From contig OV121094.1 in assembly GCA_921293015.1 (NCBI GenBank), positions 1,912,764 to 1,976,763 on the forward strand: 64,000 bases of DNA, given 5' to 3'. The DNA is from Phorcus lineatus (taxonomy: Eukaryota; Mollusca; Gastropoda; Trochida; Trochidae). A model generated the notes under the pieces. That model had not been told where the DNA came from. It was given only the letters and a program-made list of their open reading frames with translations, and ran no database searches. Positions 39,200 to 53,245 of the stretch are shown one piece after another. The first letter of the stretch is position 1, and every line of letters begins with the position of its first letter. The position numbers and the translations under genes are program-made.

Positions 39200-42100
39200 T
39201 CAATTAACGAATATCAAAAAATAGTTAATGACTATGCACTATTTGGAAACCACGCGGTAAAAGATTTTCTCCAAGGCAAATGCTAACTCTTCCGATTCTG
39301 AATTACAACAAAAATAAAAGACAAGGATCAGTACATAAGAAATAGAAGGTTATCAGGTGCGAGGTTACTTTGACACAACCTAGCATGTTTACTGCAGTTA
39401 TTTCCAAAACAAGTCCAAGACGAAGCACTTGAACTTTACCATTAAATCATGTTTGATCATCATTTTGGATTTGAAGGATTTCTAACCCTATGAGTTTTCG
39501 AACTCCTAATCAGTAGACACGTGCTCGAGCTAGAAAGATTGGCAATATTATCATCATCAAAGAAGCATGGATGTATTTGTTACGAATAGCAAAATAATAG
39601 CTCTTTACCGGAGCACACTGTTGGATTTTGTTTAATAGCCATATTTCATTGGATTATTTTCTTCAAATTTCTGACATAATCAAAAAGTACTGAGATCTCT
39701 TGTAGAACTAGATGCTAAAATGTTTTGATGTGATGCTTGATGAACTAAATATGAATGTATTCTCCCAGTAATGATAATTACCGTAAAATACATTTAGAAC
39801 ATAGAAATTGAAAGGGTTTGCAATGTATAAAACAACCATAATATATTAACACTATGTTCAGGGCTTTTGACAATAAGAAACAGATTCAGGTTGTAAAACA
39901 TTCTCGACAATTAGAATGAACTAATGGATAATTTCAACACGCATTGTCCTCGAAGATTACCATACCAACTAATGAAAATGTGGCTTCCCCTGTTCCATTT
40001 GTTCCTAATGACTGATGTAAAGAGATTTTTTATTAATTTCATTGCTTTTAATTATTCGCATTTTCCTCAACCTAGATTTATTATTTGCCTTAGGAATATA
40101 TATTATTTAATGAATTCAAAGGAACTAAAATGAACAAAAATGTTGGAATGTTAAAGTCCCTTGATTAAATATCTAATTTATTGTACATAATAAGGAAAGA
40201 AAAACAAGTGAGACCTACCAAGAAAGAATATGGAAGATGAATATTATACGAAACTGTTGTGACGGCCCTAATGAATTGCCAATTGACTTGATGTTTTCCT
40301 CATGTACTTATCGATAAAAGGTCACTAATTTAAAACGTCCTGTTTAAAGCTAATTCAAATAATACCTTCAGTTTATGGGTATAAAAATATGACTCCAGAA
40401 TTATAAGTACTAATATCCCATGAGGTTTATCATATAATCCAATCAAGCTATAAGTGCCATGTCTGCAGCACATTTGTTAGATTAAATGTTTTTATTAAAA
40501 AGTCATATTTCTGTAGATAAAGAAGTTTGATGGAATTACATAGAGATTATAATAGTCTGTATTTGACCTGATTTGTTGTGTACCAGTGGAAATAAAGAAT
40601 GTTTAAATCATCGTACGACAGTTTCCTGATAATATATATGGTAAACTTGAAAATGCTTTCATAAAGAAATAACAAAAAAAATATACGATACATAATACTG
40701 TTAAGCAGTGATGGTCACCATTAATAACAATAAAAAATGGTCTCTCCAAAAGTTCGAGAGAAAAAAAAATCTAATGAAATCTGCTGTCTCAATAATTAGA
40801 ATGCCACTGGGTCACTGACATAGATATCCTCATATCGAATCAAATAACTTTAGTATACAAAATATGCAGCATGCACAAGTGTTTTCATTTCTGTGTAAAT
40901 TTTATGGAGGATAAAACTCAATATGCATAGACTAGGATGTAAAGAAGTTATTTCTATAAAGTGACACCAAATCAGATGTTGTTATTGAAGCAACATGTAT
41001 GTGGCATCACTGTAACGAAGACAACACATAATCAAGAATTTGTTTGTAGACTTTAATAACTTTGATTCAAATCCACTATATGCGAGTGTTTCCTCTACTT
41101 CTGTGCTTCTTGTTACCATGAACTCCCGCCACCACGTCGCCTGTATTAGAATGGCTATTAATTCAACCTTGCAAACCTTCTGCAAACGTAACAGTTCAAT
41201 ATGTTTTAATTTAGCATTAAACACAAAATCTGCAAATACAAAGCAATGTTAAAACAGAAGAAAATGTAACTTTAAATTTAGAATTGATTGTTGTCATGAA
41301 TAACCATTGTACCATACAAGAATAAATTGCTTTGGAATCTAATGAATAATATCACAAGATGACGAAATTAAAGAATGATGCTTTGTATGTTGTTCACTTG
41401 CAGTGCAATGCAAACTTTACTATCATTACATTTGGTAGAAATAAATAAAGTTCACAATACCATGAAAACACTTGTCTTCTTGTAACCAAACAAAATTCGT
41501 TCGCATCTGGTCTCACTGCAATCATTTATTCCATTGGAACATTGCATCTGTGTGTTTATGGGTATACACGCCTGTTTCATTATATAGCCACCTTGTATAA
41601 TATCTTCGTCGAAATTGGCAATAGGTTAACCCTTGATTTTATATGTTGTTAAAACATCATATGATGATAATTAACCTTTAAGGCTCGAAGAAAAAACAAC
41701 TAGTCAACAATGAAACTATAATTTTTGAAAATTAACGATCATTTTGGGTCAATAGATAAAACGAACTTGGTGAAGCCATAAAACAATATTCAATTTAAAA
41801 TATTTACATGATATATCTGTTGACTCTCCGAGTAATAAGTTCCCAATTAGAAGTAATCTATGGATTAAAAGTGCAAATTACAATTGGTGAAATGAATGGA
41901 CAGATTCAGAGGACAGATGTTCCAAAACCTGCTTATCTTTGAGATATAATTTCGACATTTATGGCAAATAGTAGATTTACATCGCGCTGTCAGCATAGAT
42001 ACGTTCCAGCCACTATCAAACCAGTGGCGTTTGTATCACTTATGCCAGATTACCAGATTTCCTTTGCTTTGGAAAATTGAAAATAAGATTAGCTAATAGT

Positions 42101-45100
42101 GAGATTTGTTCTCCCTTTGTGATCTTTTAACGTGATAGATGTACTCTTTAAAGTTTGGTTTCAATATTTGAAAAAAGAGAAATTCATTTCCTTGATGTTA
42201 GGTTGCGGATTGAAAGACGATTTTCTGTAAAAGATGACTAAGACTCGGTTCCTACTTCAAAAGGATCTAGAGTTTATGACAAAAAATATTCTTTTCATTC
42301 CTTAGTTACTAGGGAAACATTTCAGTTTAAAGCATTGATACTGTCCTATCCGTTTCCCTCACCTCAAACGCATAAACGAGTCTACATTCCATTTTGAATC
42401 CATTGCACTGGTTGGCTAGCTCTTATGTTGTGTTGCTACAATTGCGGCTTTCCCTTTCAGCAATACCGCCCGATAAATACCGAATAAAACATACCTCTTA
42501 TTTTAAAGTAACTGTTAAGTTTTATTACTCCAAGTTTCCCCTTTAGATAATAGTTTCTGCCAATTATATCATTTTTAGAGGGCAAACCATCTCATTACTT
42601 AGCCTGAATATTGGTAGATGTACAAATAGGTTTCAAGGGTTCGCTTCGAGTAGCTTATCCAAATGTGGTACATGCATTCAAAATTCTTTCTGAACCGAAT
42701 TCGAAGAACGCGAGGAAAGGAGATTCTCTCAGGTTCCTCAGCTTTGGTTTGACACACCCTCTCTGAAATAATACAAATGTTAAATATGAAATAATTACGA
42801 AATACTCTTTTATTTTGAAAAATGCACATGCAAACGTTTTCTCTATTATTGATTGCCAGTGTTTAGGTAATAATAGAAATCTAAGAAAATAAAATATAAA
42901 AGAACGAATCAGTTATCAGCTGAAAGTAGAGGTAAAATCTGAGGCAAGCAGTCAGATAGCAAACCAGTTTAAGCAAATCAAGTATAGAAAGTTATGCTTC
43001 AGGGCATGCAGTTAGTGAGAATGAGATAGAATGAAATTGGAATTAGAATTATTCTGAAAGATTTCAAATGTTCTTGTTGTCTGTTTTTGAGCTTCACCTT
43101 AATAACTAGGATATATTAGTTTCTGCTCATTTCTTATGCTTTATGTGTTGCTTATCATGTTATTGTAATATTATGAATAAATTGATACGTCTTCGATTAA
43201 CTTCGCCAAAGGCTCTTCATATTGCTCAATAAAACAGGCAGTTATACCTGGTTTCACAGAAGGACATTGTATACCTAAAATATTTGTAAGAAAGCTTGGA
43301 GATCGATTTAACTTGTATAATGTAAACTGTTGGCGGCGTCCCATCTCAGAGGTCAACAGTGAAATGAGCCAGTCAGTAGGTTGCATAACCTCTTGTCCTT
43401 GTAGTTATCATATTGCCCATAACACAGTGGTATTGATATTTCACTGACGTTTACTACTCTTGAGAAATAGTTAAGAAAATCACAGCTTATTTCAATATAA
43501 ATGTTAAGGTGGTCATCTCCATAACCGCAAATGCACGTTCCCGTCTTTTTTGAATTAGCAAAAGGAAAATACTGAGCTTTGTCCAAATGAAATATTATCT
43601 ATAAATGATGAAATTGCGTGCTGTGCTTTTTAAACCAGAGATCTTTGGAAACTACTAACTATATCTACTTATTCAAGCGAATGAAAAAGCTTTTAATTGA
43701 AACGTTGCATTATCAACTATAGGCTGAAGCGTTAGATGTATCTTTTTGAAAATCGTTGAAAAGGTTTTGGGATATAAGTGTCGTAAATGTCCAAGTTACA
43801 ATGAATGCATATTACAAAACATCAAAGCACAAAGAAATGTGTCACAAGCATATAATTTACTTCACTCTATCATTTAAAAAAGCGCATGCATATTAAGGTT
43901 TTCAGGTAATGCCGTCAACAGTGAACGTGAAATACTTAAAGCATGTAAATCTGCATTTAAAAAAACAGGAATAAATATCCCCACAAAGAACATGTTATTA
44001 ATGAAATAAGCGTAAAGTAAGCATGAATATTTATTCAGATATTCTCTTACAATTTGACATCAAAGAAAGTTTTAATAATGTATGAATAAGCTCTAAATTG
44101 TGAACACTGCAAATTACTATTATCCTTTCTTTTTGATAATAATGATCTTTCTTTCTTAATATCTACAAAAAGCAAGTATTATATAAACTCCCCTCAAAAC
44201 ATTTTTTTTTTTTTCAGAATTTTAGAGAGTTGAAAATGGCGAAATTTGTTAATGGCCGCTATACCAATTTGCTGATTATTCAAGAGACTTTTAAATTTTT
44301 TTAAAGCTCCAAATGTTAAGATTTTCTGTATACATGATCAGGTGCACCATTTCAAGAAAACAATTAAATAAAGAGATTCTTAAGATTGACAAATATGATA
44401 AGTACTCTTAGACGAATACAACCTCAATGGTTAACAGAGAAACGAGCCATTTTAAGGTGCAAAAACCTTTCCTATTTATAGTCAGCTGTGAATGCATGTG
44501 ATTCATGGTTACATAACACGTACTCTATCGACTTTTCACTGATATTCCATCCACTTGAGATTTAGGAGAATATTATCAACTGAAAGGTCTGGGGGTAATT
44601 AACTTGTTTCATTAGTACTCCATGTGAAGATGAAAACTTATGGAAGCCAATTATTTGTGTTGCTATAAAAAATATCTTTGCTTATACGACCAGATATGTT
44701 AATCTGATCTTAATTTTAATAGCCCATTTATCTTAATAACGAAAAATGAGTGCTCCTGCCTTTTACTGAATTGCAATAATGAGAACATTGGTGATCTTAT
44801 GGCCCCACAAACAAAGATCGGGTGTATTTCAAAATTGTGATTTCCTTTTCCATATCAATATTTTGTACTGGATATCGCAATAATTTGGCGTGTAAAAATA
44901 ACACAATTTTCAATGTTTTTATTTATTTTCGAAATATTTTCCTAAGACAAATGATATCTCTTTGAAAACAATAGGCATTCTCTGACTCGATCATATTTTA
45001 TTCGCGCAGGAGTTCTTTTATCGAGCAGGAGTGATGCAATGACAAATGAAGACTCAACTAGCGGATGTTAAACCTGTGAAGGAATATGCTTTTGGTAGTA

Positions 45101-45250
45101 CCCAGGGGTGAAGAAAATTTTACCTTCCTTCTCTGAATGTTACAGTACCTAAATGATATTGGACAAGAAAAGCTGAAATTAATTGTAATTGTCTTGTACT
45201 TTGTTTTTGTCTTCAACTCTTATGAACTACTTAAGTAGGTTCTTAAACTT
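39200..45250. repeat. Diverged tandem duplication, unit 1
   Basis: Many words recur in the same order in 45.5-50.9 kb, with offsets of 6.3-6.6 kb up to about 42.2 kb and 5.4-5.6 kb after 43.6 kb. Pairs include AGAAATAGAAGGTT (39340/45735), CAGAATTATAAGTA (40396/46656), ACACAAAATCTGCAAATACA (41221/47837), TTATGGGTATACA(C/T)GCCTGT (41556/48161) and TTAGTACTCCATGTGAAGAT (44611/50097). About 1.1 kb near 42.3-43.6 is extra in this unit. Divergence looks even, as in non-coding DNA. Confidence 0.75.
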
Positions 45251-45499
45251 AAATCAACCTAAATGTCTTGTTATCAGCTAGGACACTTTTCGAATTTCAT
45301 TTGCGAGTTGACTCATGTGTAAATTTGCTTCAAAATCAGTTTCTAATTTGAGCATAACTCGCAAGAAGAAAATAGAACCTAAATTGTTAAAATAATCTCT
45401 TTGAAATGAGAGGGCGTGACCAGTAAAATCTTTCATTTGCAAATGTCAATCGGAAAATGTCATTGTTTAATATTCTAGACTTTAGTTACTTTTCTAATG

Positions 45500-48400
45500 A
45501 GAATAGTCGGCTTCCTTTCATGAAAACATGGCCGTGTGATATCTAAAAGAATGAAACACTATCAGGATGTAATTATTTACAATAAAAAACATTCAGAACA
45601 CTATCATTTACAATCTGCACGGTTACTCAGGTAAATCCCACTGATCAGAATGATAATAACAGGCCGCTACTCCTGCTGATTTTAAATAATCAAGAAATCC
45701 AGAAGATATTAAAAGGATAACAATTGGATTAGAAATAGAAGGTTCTTAAGGTGCAGGTCACTCTGACTTTACGGTGTTTCAGTTCAGTTCAATTTCTTTA
45801 ACAGAGGACAAGTTAACACTAATTTAGAGGATGATGCTGAAAATCAGAAAACCACGTTCTGCAGATGCATCATCATCTGCTATAAGCACCAGGTCGTGAA
45901 GACTAAGGGCTTACACTCGTAACGCATTAGAGGCAAATAAATGTTACGCAATGTTGCAACAGTTTTAAACTCCTACTCAAGGGACAGGTGCTCTTACGAC
46001 AAACAAGGTCAGCCAGACATAGTTGAATTCATCGGAACAAGTTTTTGAAATCCATCGTGAGTGAAACATTCATGCTATATATATACAGAACAGAAGTTTA
46101 TTGCGTTTCGAGCCAGGAGGCCTAGAGTACAAATACAGTATTCCATTGTATGTAAGACAATACTAGAGCGCTATCCTAATCTAAATACTTTATATAAGTA
46201 GGTGGCTAAGCGGAGCAACAGGTTACTGTTGATTGTTGATAACAGGGAAATAAAGTGTTGAGTACATGGATGCTTCAGATAATAAATCGGTGAATAATAT
46301 TCACGTTTTTAATCCTTTTTAGATAGTGACGATTCAAGTCACTTTTGAGATTAAGAAATCAAATTAAAGCTTATTTTCAATGGTTCATGAATTCATAAAT
46401 TGATTGCATACATTCAATTACCCTGTTGTTTTTTGTATGACTTGTACATCTTGGAAACTAACAGAAAATATCAACACAAAAAATATGCACCAGTTTCACC
46501 AAGTAAATGTCAAAAGGGAAAATGTCAACAACATTGTTCATTCGATAAATAATCATATTACCTATCCGTTGGAGTCGATCGGTTGATAACCAGGCCATCG
46601 CCTCGATTGGTTCAGACTCTTGAGAGAAAGAGATCAGAGGTGAATGTTTCATATTCAGAATTATAAGTAGTAATGTCATATGAGAGTTTTCTTATAAATC
46701 AATCAAGCTGGAAGTACAATGTTCGTAGCACAGTAACTACATAGGGATTAATTACAATTGTTATCCATAAATAACTGGTTCAGGTATGGATTCGTCAACT
46801 TTTATTTCTTTAGCTCTGAGCAAGCTCAACACCACCCTGCTACATCAGCGTATTTGTCTCCGCCAAGCTCCATCATATACCCTGATATCCTTCGGCCTAA
46901 AACACTCGTATCGGTAAATATAGCAAGCCAATGAAATGACTCGCATTCAGCAAAAGCGGCACCACCCGGATGAGAATTCAAACAAATGTCAATGTAGGCT
47001 ATGAGTAACCATAAGCGATACGAGCGTTTTAGGCCGAAGGATATCATCAACTGCTACTGAACAAAAGTTTGGTTCACTGCCTAAGAGTTTCTATGTAAAT
47101 ATTTGATTAGTCACCATTTCTAAGCAAAATACTTTACAGTAAAAAATTTGGTAAAATCGCCATTTTACATGATTTATGCAAGGAAAAGATATTTTGTATG
47201 CCAGGTTCAGTTTTTGCGTTCCCAAAAAGATGTAGACCAAAACATCAAAAATCCAAAAATATTTTCGACAAAATTTATCAATAGTCTACATTATTATATA
47301 TGTTACAATTTTACAAATTATATTTTGAAATACCAAAGTAATAAGATTATAAAGAAATTATCTGAATTTTTTACATTTTGGACTCCTGGTAGAGTATATT
47401 ATATTTTTATATATGCCTTAATACATCTCCTGTGTCCATATGCTGTAAATAAAGAAGTTTGATATCCAAAATACCTCATTAATACTGCAACTTTTAGAAA
47501 GCCTCAGAAACGGTTTTAAGCTGCGGAAGAAGATACCAATCATTAAACCATTGGTTAACTAGGTTAAACAAACTTATACAAATTTCATGCAAATAATAAT
47601 AATAATCTGACAGTCAGGAATGTTATCAGTTTTGATATTTGTTATTCTTATAACAGCACACAATGAAGACTTTTTGCCAGGCTTTGATATAAATATTAAG
47701 ACCTCCTATAAGCGACTGTTTAGTGCTTTTTGTAAAGGTAAAATCCTTCCTCCAAGGCGCCTGTATAAGAACGGTTATCAATAAATAAATTGACTTGCTG
47801 CAAACATAACTGTTCAATTCAATATTGATTGGGCAATAAACACAAAATCTGCAAATACAATGCTTATTTTCAAAACAGAAGTAAATGGAACTTCCATTTT
47901 CACGATGTTCCCATAAATAACAATGGCGCCATACTAGAAAAGATTGCTATGGAAGCTAATGAATAAATATGACAAGATTACAAAACCAACAAATGGGGTC
48001 ATGCTTTGAATGATGTCTACAAGCAAACTTTACCTTCCTTCCAATAGGCAGAATTAGCAAAAGTCCACAACACATGCTCCACTACCTGTAACCAGAGCAA
48101 ATTCGTTGATTCTGGTCTCAGTGACATCATCAATTCCACTGAAACCATGTATCTGTGAGCTTATGGGTATACATGCCTGTGTCGGTGTATTGTAATCTAT
48201 CAAGATATTCTCGACAATATTGTCAATGGCTATACCAATTATTTTATACATTGTTTAAACGTGATGTGATGATAAATAACCTAAAACCTTGAACATCAAA
48301 CAAGTCAATCAACAATGAAACTGTAAAGTTTTATAATGAACAATTGTGTTTCAGTTGAAAGATAAAATGAACTCTGTGAAGCAATAAAAGATTATTCATA

Positions 48401-50860
48401 TATACACGATGTATATCAGTTGTCTTTCCTAGTGTACATTTGCAATTAGCAGTAATCTATGGATAAGCAATGAAAATTACAAATGGTAAGATAAATAGAC
48501 AGTTTCTGTGTGGAGGTATTCTAACGCTTCATATGTCAAAGCAAGATTGATTCGATAGGACTATAAGAAGGAATCTATTTGAGATATAACATTGAGATAT
48601 GTAGCAAGCACTAGATAGATGTCTAACTGTTGACATACATACGTTTCAGTCACTTCAGAGACCTTTTGTCATTTAGACCATAAATTAGCAGTTTATCCCC
48701 TCTTTACAATAGAAAATTTCTCCATTTTTGATGTTCACAAGATCTTATAAGTGATGGATTACTCTTTACCTTGGGGCTTAACGAGATTCATTTCATTGGT
48801 GTCGGAGTGAGAAATGGGAACAAATAAAGATGTGCATTATCAAAATATATTTCATAGTGACTCTGAAGGAGCTGTAGCTCGTTTTGAAGTTTTATTTCTT
48901 CAAATTTATACTTTGAATATTAGATTTTGCACATGCTGTTATCTTCAGAGGTCCGCACATTTAATTTGTGAGCAGATCAGCCGTTGTAGAAATAGCTGTC
49001 GGTTTGAAGCGGAAATTCAATGCTGAAAAATATAATTGCGTTCTACCTTTTATTACCATGGATCCTTTAAAAACTAGAATCTAAAGTTAAATAAAAAATA
49101 CTTTTTATAAAAGCCTTGCATTGTCAACTGTAGGCTTAAACAGTGGATGTAGAACTTAGAAAAAAAGTTTTTGGATATAGCCAGAGGTGTCGGAAACGTT
49201 TCAACTTTCTCAATCCATCAAGGTACGATGTATCTAAATGGATATTAAAAAAACCCAAAGCTCAATGAAATGAATCACTTAAAGAATTTTACTTCACTCT
49301 ATCAGTTACATAAAAAGAGTACGCACGTCTAGGTTTTCGGAATTGTCAGGAAAATTAAACCTGCAAACCATAAAGCATGTAAGGCTGTATTTTATGTTTG
49401 AAATGTTAAGTCATAATCAGAGTGAACGTTGAATCGATGAAAAATATATGTTTTTTTCAGAGTGTGATTATATATTAAAAGAAAGTTAATATACAAAATA
49501 TTCGAAAAGAACATCTGATCAATAGAATACAAGATGGAAATTACATATAGTAAGCATGCATATTTATTCAAATATTCTTTTCAAGATTTCACATCAAAGA
49601 AAAAACAATTTGTGTAAAAATTGAAACTATTGAAATGGTCTTAAACAACCTAAGTATCTTCGAAAATTGTACATTTAAAATGTCCTTTGTGTCTTTGTTT
49701 TTTTAAAACAATAACGTAGATATATAAGTAAATGTATAGGTATGATGTACTAGTTTACTGCTTTCAAATTTGTTTGTAAGCTGCAAATAATAAGATCGTT
49801 TGTGTACTTGAATAGGTGCACCATTTGAAGCAGATATTATCCATAAGAGACTCTTGAGTTTAGCGTGACACATATCATACGTACTATATGGCCTTTACCA
49901 CCTAAAAGGTCAACAGTGAAACAATCCAATCAAAAGGTGGCATAACGTTATCTCTTTGTAGTCGGCTGTAAATAGATTCATGGTTAAGTTAATTATTCAT
50001 CCTACAGAGCTATCGATTTCTCACTGATATTTCATCTACTTGAGAATTAGAAGAAGATTGATAACCAAAAGTATTTAGGGAAGTTACTGGCTTCAACAGT
50101 ACTCCATGTGAAGATTGATGAACTATGCAATCCAAAATTTAGTTGTTATGGACGATAACATACTCTTATACCACACGATATGTTAATCTGAAGTTAACAT
50201 TCATTGTCCATTTAACTTAAACACCACAAATGCATGTTCCCGTCTTTAAATGAATTGCAGGATGAAAATTATGGTGATCTGATGACCCTTCAAAGTAACC
50301 TTGGGTGAATTTCCAGATGTAATTTTTTTCTCTGTCAGTATACTTGAATTGGATATCGCACTAAAATAACATATTCGTCAAAAAGGTTTTAAGATAAATC
50401 ATCAAGAGGATGTTTATTTCCGTTATTTGTATTACGTAAAACAATCATTATCAAGAAATGCTCAGCTTATTATGTCTGTGACTTATCATCATTCGTTTCT
50501 TTGCCAGGAAAAATATAATGAAATTGCTTTCTGCCTTTAAAAGAAAATTTCATTTCCGGAAATCGTTTTTTTGAAAACGAGATCATTTTCTGACTTGATT
50601 TTATTTTCACAAATGAAAGATCAAGGTTTCTCTTTATTGACCAGGGTGTTTCAATACCAACTGAAGACTGAAGCAGTTGATGTTAAACTTGTGGGGAGAT
50701 CTACTTTTGGCTGCGCCAGGGTTGAATCGTTTGACATTCCTTCTTTGACTGTAAAAAGTCTCTAAATGATATAAGAAAGGAAAGCTAAAATAACTTATAA
50801 TTGTCTTGTACTGTGTTTGTCTTCACCTTAAAATAAGGCACAATGCGAGATAGACAGCAG
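45500..50860. repeat. Diverged tandem duplication, unit 2
   Basis: Second unit of the duplication. It carries the foldback element at 46830-47050, which unit 1 lacks, so that insertion came after the duplication. A sub-block with CTATTTATAGT(C/T)AGC and CACTGATATT occurs at about 43370, 44440, 49920 and 50950, so part of the unit was copied again. Confidence 0.72.
46830..47050. mobile_element. Foldback/MITE family, copy 2
   Basis: Near-perfect inverted arms of about 31 bp: TGATATCCTTCGGCCTAAAA at the left (from 46881) and its reverse complement at the right (ending about 47046), each continuing C(A/G)CTCGTATCG with one mismatch. The interior has GACTCGCATTCAGC. Related to 31150-31490. Confidence 0.8.
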
Positions 50861-52072
50861 ATTTTAGAATGACACAAACGGTCTGTCTTCTTCCAGTCGA
50901 TCTGCCCCTACCGTTCTTCGACCTCTTGGATCACCACAATAACCAACCAATTTCAGTGTGCAATAACCTTTGCTATTTATAGTTAGCATATTGGCTGCTG
51001 TGAATACATTTGTGTTTTATTTATTAGTTCATCGTACAGTATCCATTTTCATCAGCCTGGATTTACTGTGAAGGTGCTCTTTGTCTCTTTAACTTAGCTT
51101 TCCAACACAGAGTTACCCTGTTATGCAATGGGAATGGACCTGTTCTATAAACTGACAAATAGTTTCCGGATGATGTCATGATTAAATACTGAATGTACTT
51201 TGTTTTCTTTATTATTTTTTTACTCAAACCTGTTAGATCCAACCCATCACTCATTATGTTATAACAAATCGGTTGACATTTGCATAACGATGCACTGGTA
51301 GAGTGAAATTCAATATTTTTATTCTAATGTACTCTTGATTTATGTTTCAAGTTAAGCGATTGATTACAATGGCAAAGAAAAGTTTAACAAAGGCATTAGA
51401 ACTATGTTTTCACGTATGTTTAGTTTTTATTAAAATTTCTTCTATTGTATCTGTGTAATCATTGATAGAATGAATGAAATTTCACTCTGCGTTCATTCCT
51501 TTTTTTCGTAAAGGAGATTTTGTAACAAAAAATGCAGGCGAAACCGCATTAGTGGTGGTTTGCCGTTTTTCAAGGGAAGTAACTCCAAAGTCGAATCCAG
51601 TATGCAGAGCTATCGGTTTGTTTACGTATTCGCGCTCGCGTGGTCGGGAGGTATGTTGTCTCAAAGCTTTGACGCATTTTTTTTTGAAAATCAATAAACA
51701 AACAGGTACGTTCCGATAATTGTTAGTTTGTCAAAGAATATCATATTAAAAGACTGTAGTGTACGTGGACCCACTGACTTCATATGCATAGCATTGTACT
51801 ATAATGATGACAAGCCCAGGGGGCCTCATTTCAAGAAATCAAACAAATGTAATTTTAATATTAAACTGGAAGTCAAAACGTGGTCAACACTAGTATAAGA
51901 GAAATACTAATGAACAGGTGCCCTTAAGTTTTATTTTTAAAAATTAATTTAAACATTTTATTCCTGTCGTTATAAATATTTTCCCATCAACATTTAAGAA
52001 GGAAGATCTGCATCTTTTGGACTAGGCTTGTATGAATTAGATTCTAATATTTATGTTTTAGTGTAATATTTC

Positions 52073-52131
52073 AAATGTGGGCCCTCTGTTGTCAATCTCC
52101 TATAAGCGACAAACTAAGAGGGCCCACATTT
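52073..52131. repeat. Hairpin 1 in the TIR element
   Basis: Perfect 15-bp arms AAATGTGGGCCCTCT (52073-52087) and AGAGGGCCCACATTT (52117-52131), with an inner TTGTC/GACAA stem in the loop. Confidence 0.9.
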
Positions 52132-52202
52132 TAAAAACCCATGAAATCATGTACTGATATTAATTAACAGATGTTAATCTTGATGTTTTTGTGTAATATT
52201 TC

Positions 52203-52260
52203 AAATGTGGTCCCTCTTGTCATTCTACTATAAAGAAAAAAAAATAGGGGGACCACATTT
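52203..52260. repeat. Hairpin 2 in the TIR element
   Basis: Arms AAATGTGGTCCCTCT and AGGGGGACCACATTT pair at 14 of 15 positions. Relative to hairpin 1, G-C at one pair has become T-A in both arms. Confidence 0.85.
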
Positions 52261-52550
52261 AAAAAAAGCATCAAATCATGATGTAAATAGAGAAAATATG
52301 AATTCTAAAATGTTGAGAATTTTAAATTATTATTTTGATTTTGAGGGGAACAAAACTGTTAAATTAATTGAATTTAAGAAAACAAGAAAGGTATTTGAGA
52401 ACTTATATTAAATGATTAGTTCGATGAAATCTTACCTGCTTGATTTTATTGAGATATTTCCATCAACAATTAAAAAATCCTTCACTGCATTTTCTTATAT
52501 AATGGGGAACACTGGTATTTATAAACAGCTAGCGTTTTGTTTAATATCTT

Positions 52551-52592
52551 AAATGTGGGCCCTCTTTTATCAGTCACCTACATGCCACATTT
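52551..52592. repeat. Hairpin 3, right arm shortened
   Basis: Left arm AAATGTGGGCCCTCT is intact, but the right arm keeps only GCCACATTT, so the stem is mostly lost. A further left-arm-like AAATGTGGGCG occurs near 52838. Confidence 0.7.
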
Positions 52593-53187
52593 TTAAAAAC
52601 TACAAAATCATGATTTTGATACAGAAAATGTGGATTCTAACATGTTAAGATATAAAAAAAATTATTTTCATATTGAGGGGAACAAAACAATTAAATCAAT
52701 TGAATTTTAAGAAAACATGATAGCATGGTTTGGGATTTTATTGAGATGTTTCTATCAACACTTTAAAAAGTCCTGAACTGCATTTTCTTTTACACTGGTA
52801 GAACCAGATTCTGATGGTTTTTGTTTCATATTTGAAATGTGGGCGAACTTTTGTCTAGTCTCAATCGTAGATGGAAACCACGCTCCATCGCAACTTTGTC
52901 CTGACCTTGTATCAAATGCATCAACCAATGAACGTACACGGATGATCCATGATCCCTGACCTGACCTTCTTTTGACCAATGAGAAAGCCCTGCTCGTTGC
53001 TATGGCTGTGTACACGATCGTCCTTCTCTCAGTCGGCCAAAAATTACTTGGATCCACATTACTTCGTAGAATAGTTCCCATAGTGTACTTATTTATTTAA
53101 ATAATGTCGTACTTGATCCTCAAATACAATGTGGGGGCATTACATAATACGTTTAAAGTTATTAAGCTTCAAAAACTGTCTCGTAAG

Positions 53188-53245
53188 AAATGTGGTCCCC
53201 CTCGTTACGGCCTCTATAAGGAGCGAAAGAAGGGGGACCACATTT
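53188..53245. repeat. Hairpin 5 in the TIR element
   Basis: Perfect 15-bp arms AAATGTGGTCCCCCT and AGGGGGACCACATTT, with a CTCTATAAGGAG inner stem in the loop. Confidence 0.9.

Noticed and set aside
43171-43586. Overlapping minus-strand frames in unit 1 of the tandem duplication
   Set aside because: I compared the related blocks at 44.4 and 49.9 kb in the same frames. Stops and shifts appear and changes are not concentrated at third codon positions, so coding selection is not supported.
40982-47817. Minus-strand frames at 40982-41224 and 47626-47817 sharing L-I-Q-A and a W-R motif
   Set aside because: The likeness is explained by the DNA duplication. The frames have different ends and no recognised domain.
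52755-53081. 108-codon minus-strand frame
   Set aside because: It lies wholly inside the 1921-bp TIR element, has no transposase motif and no known domain.
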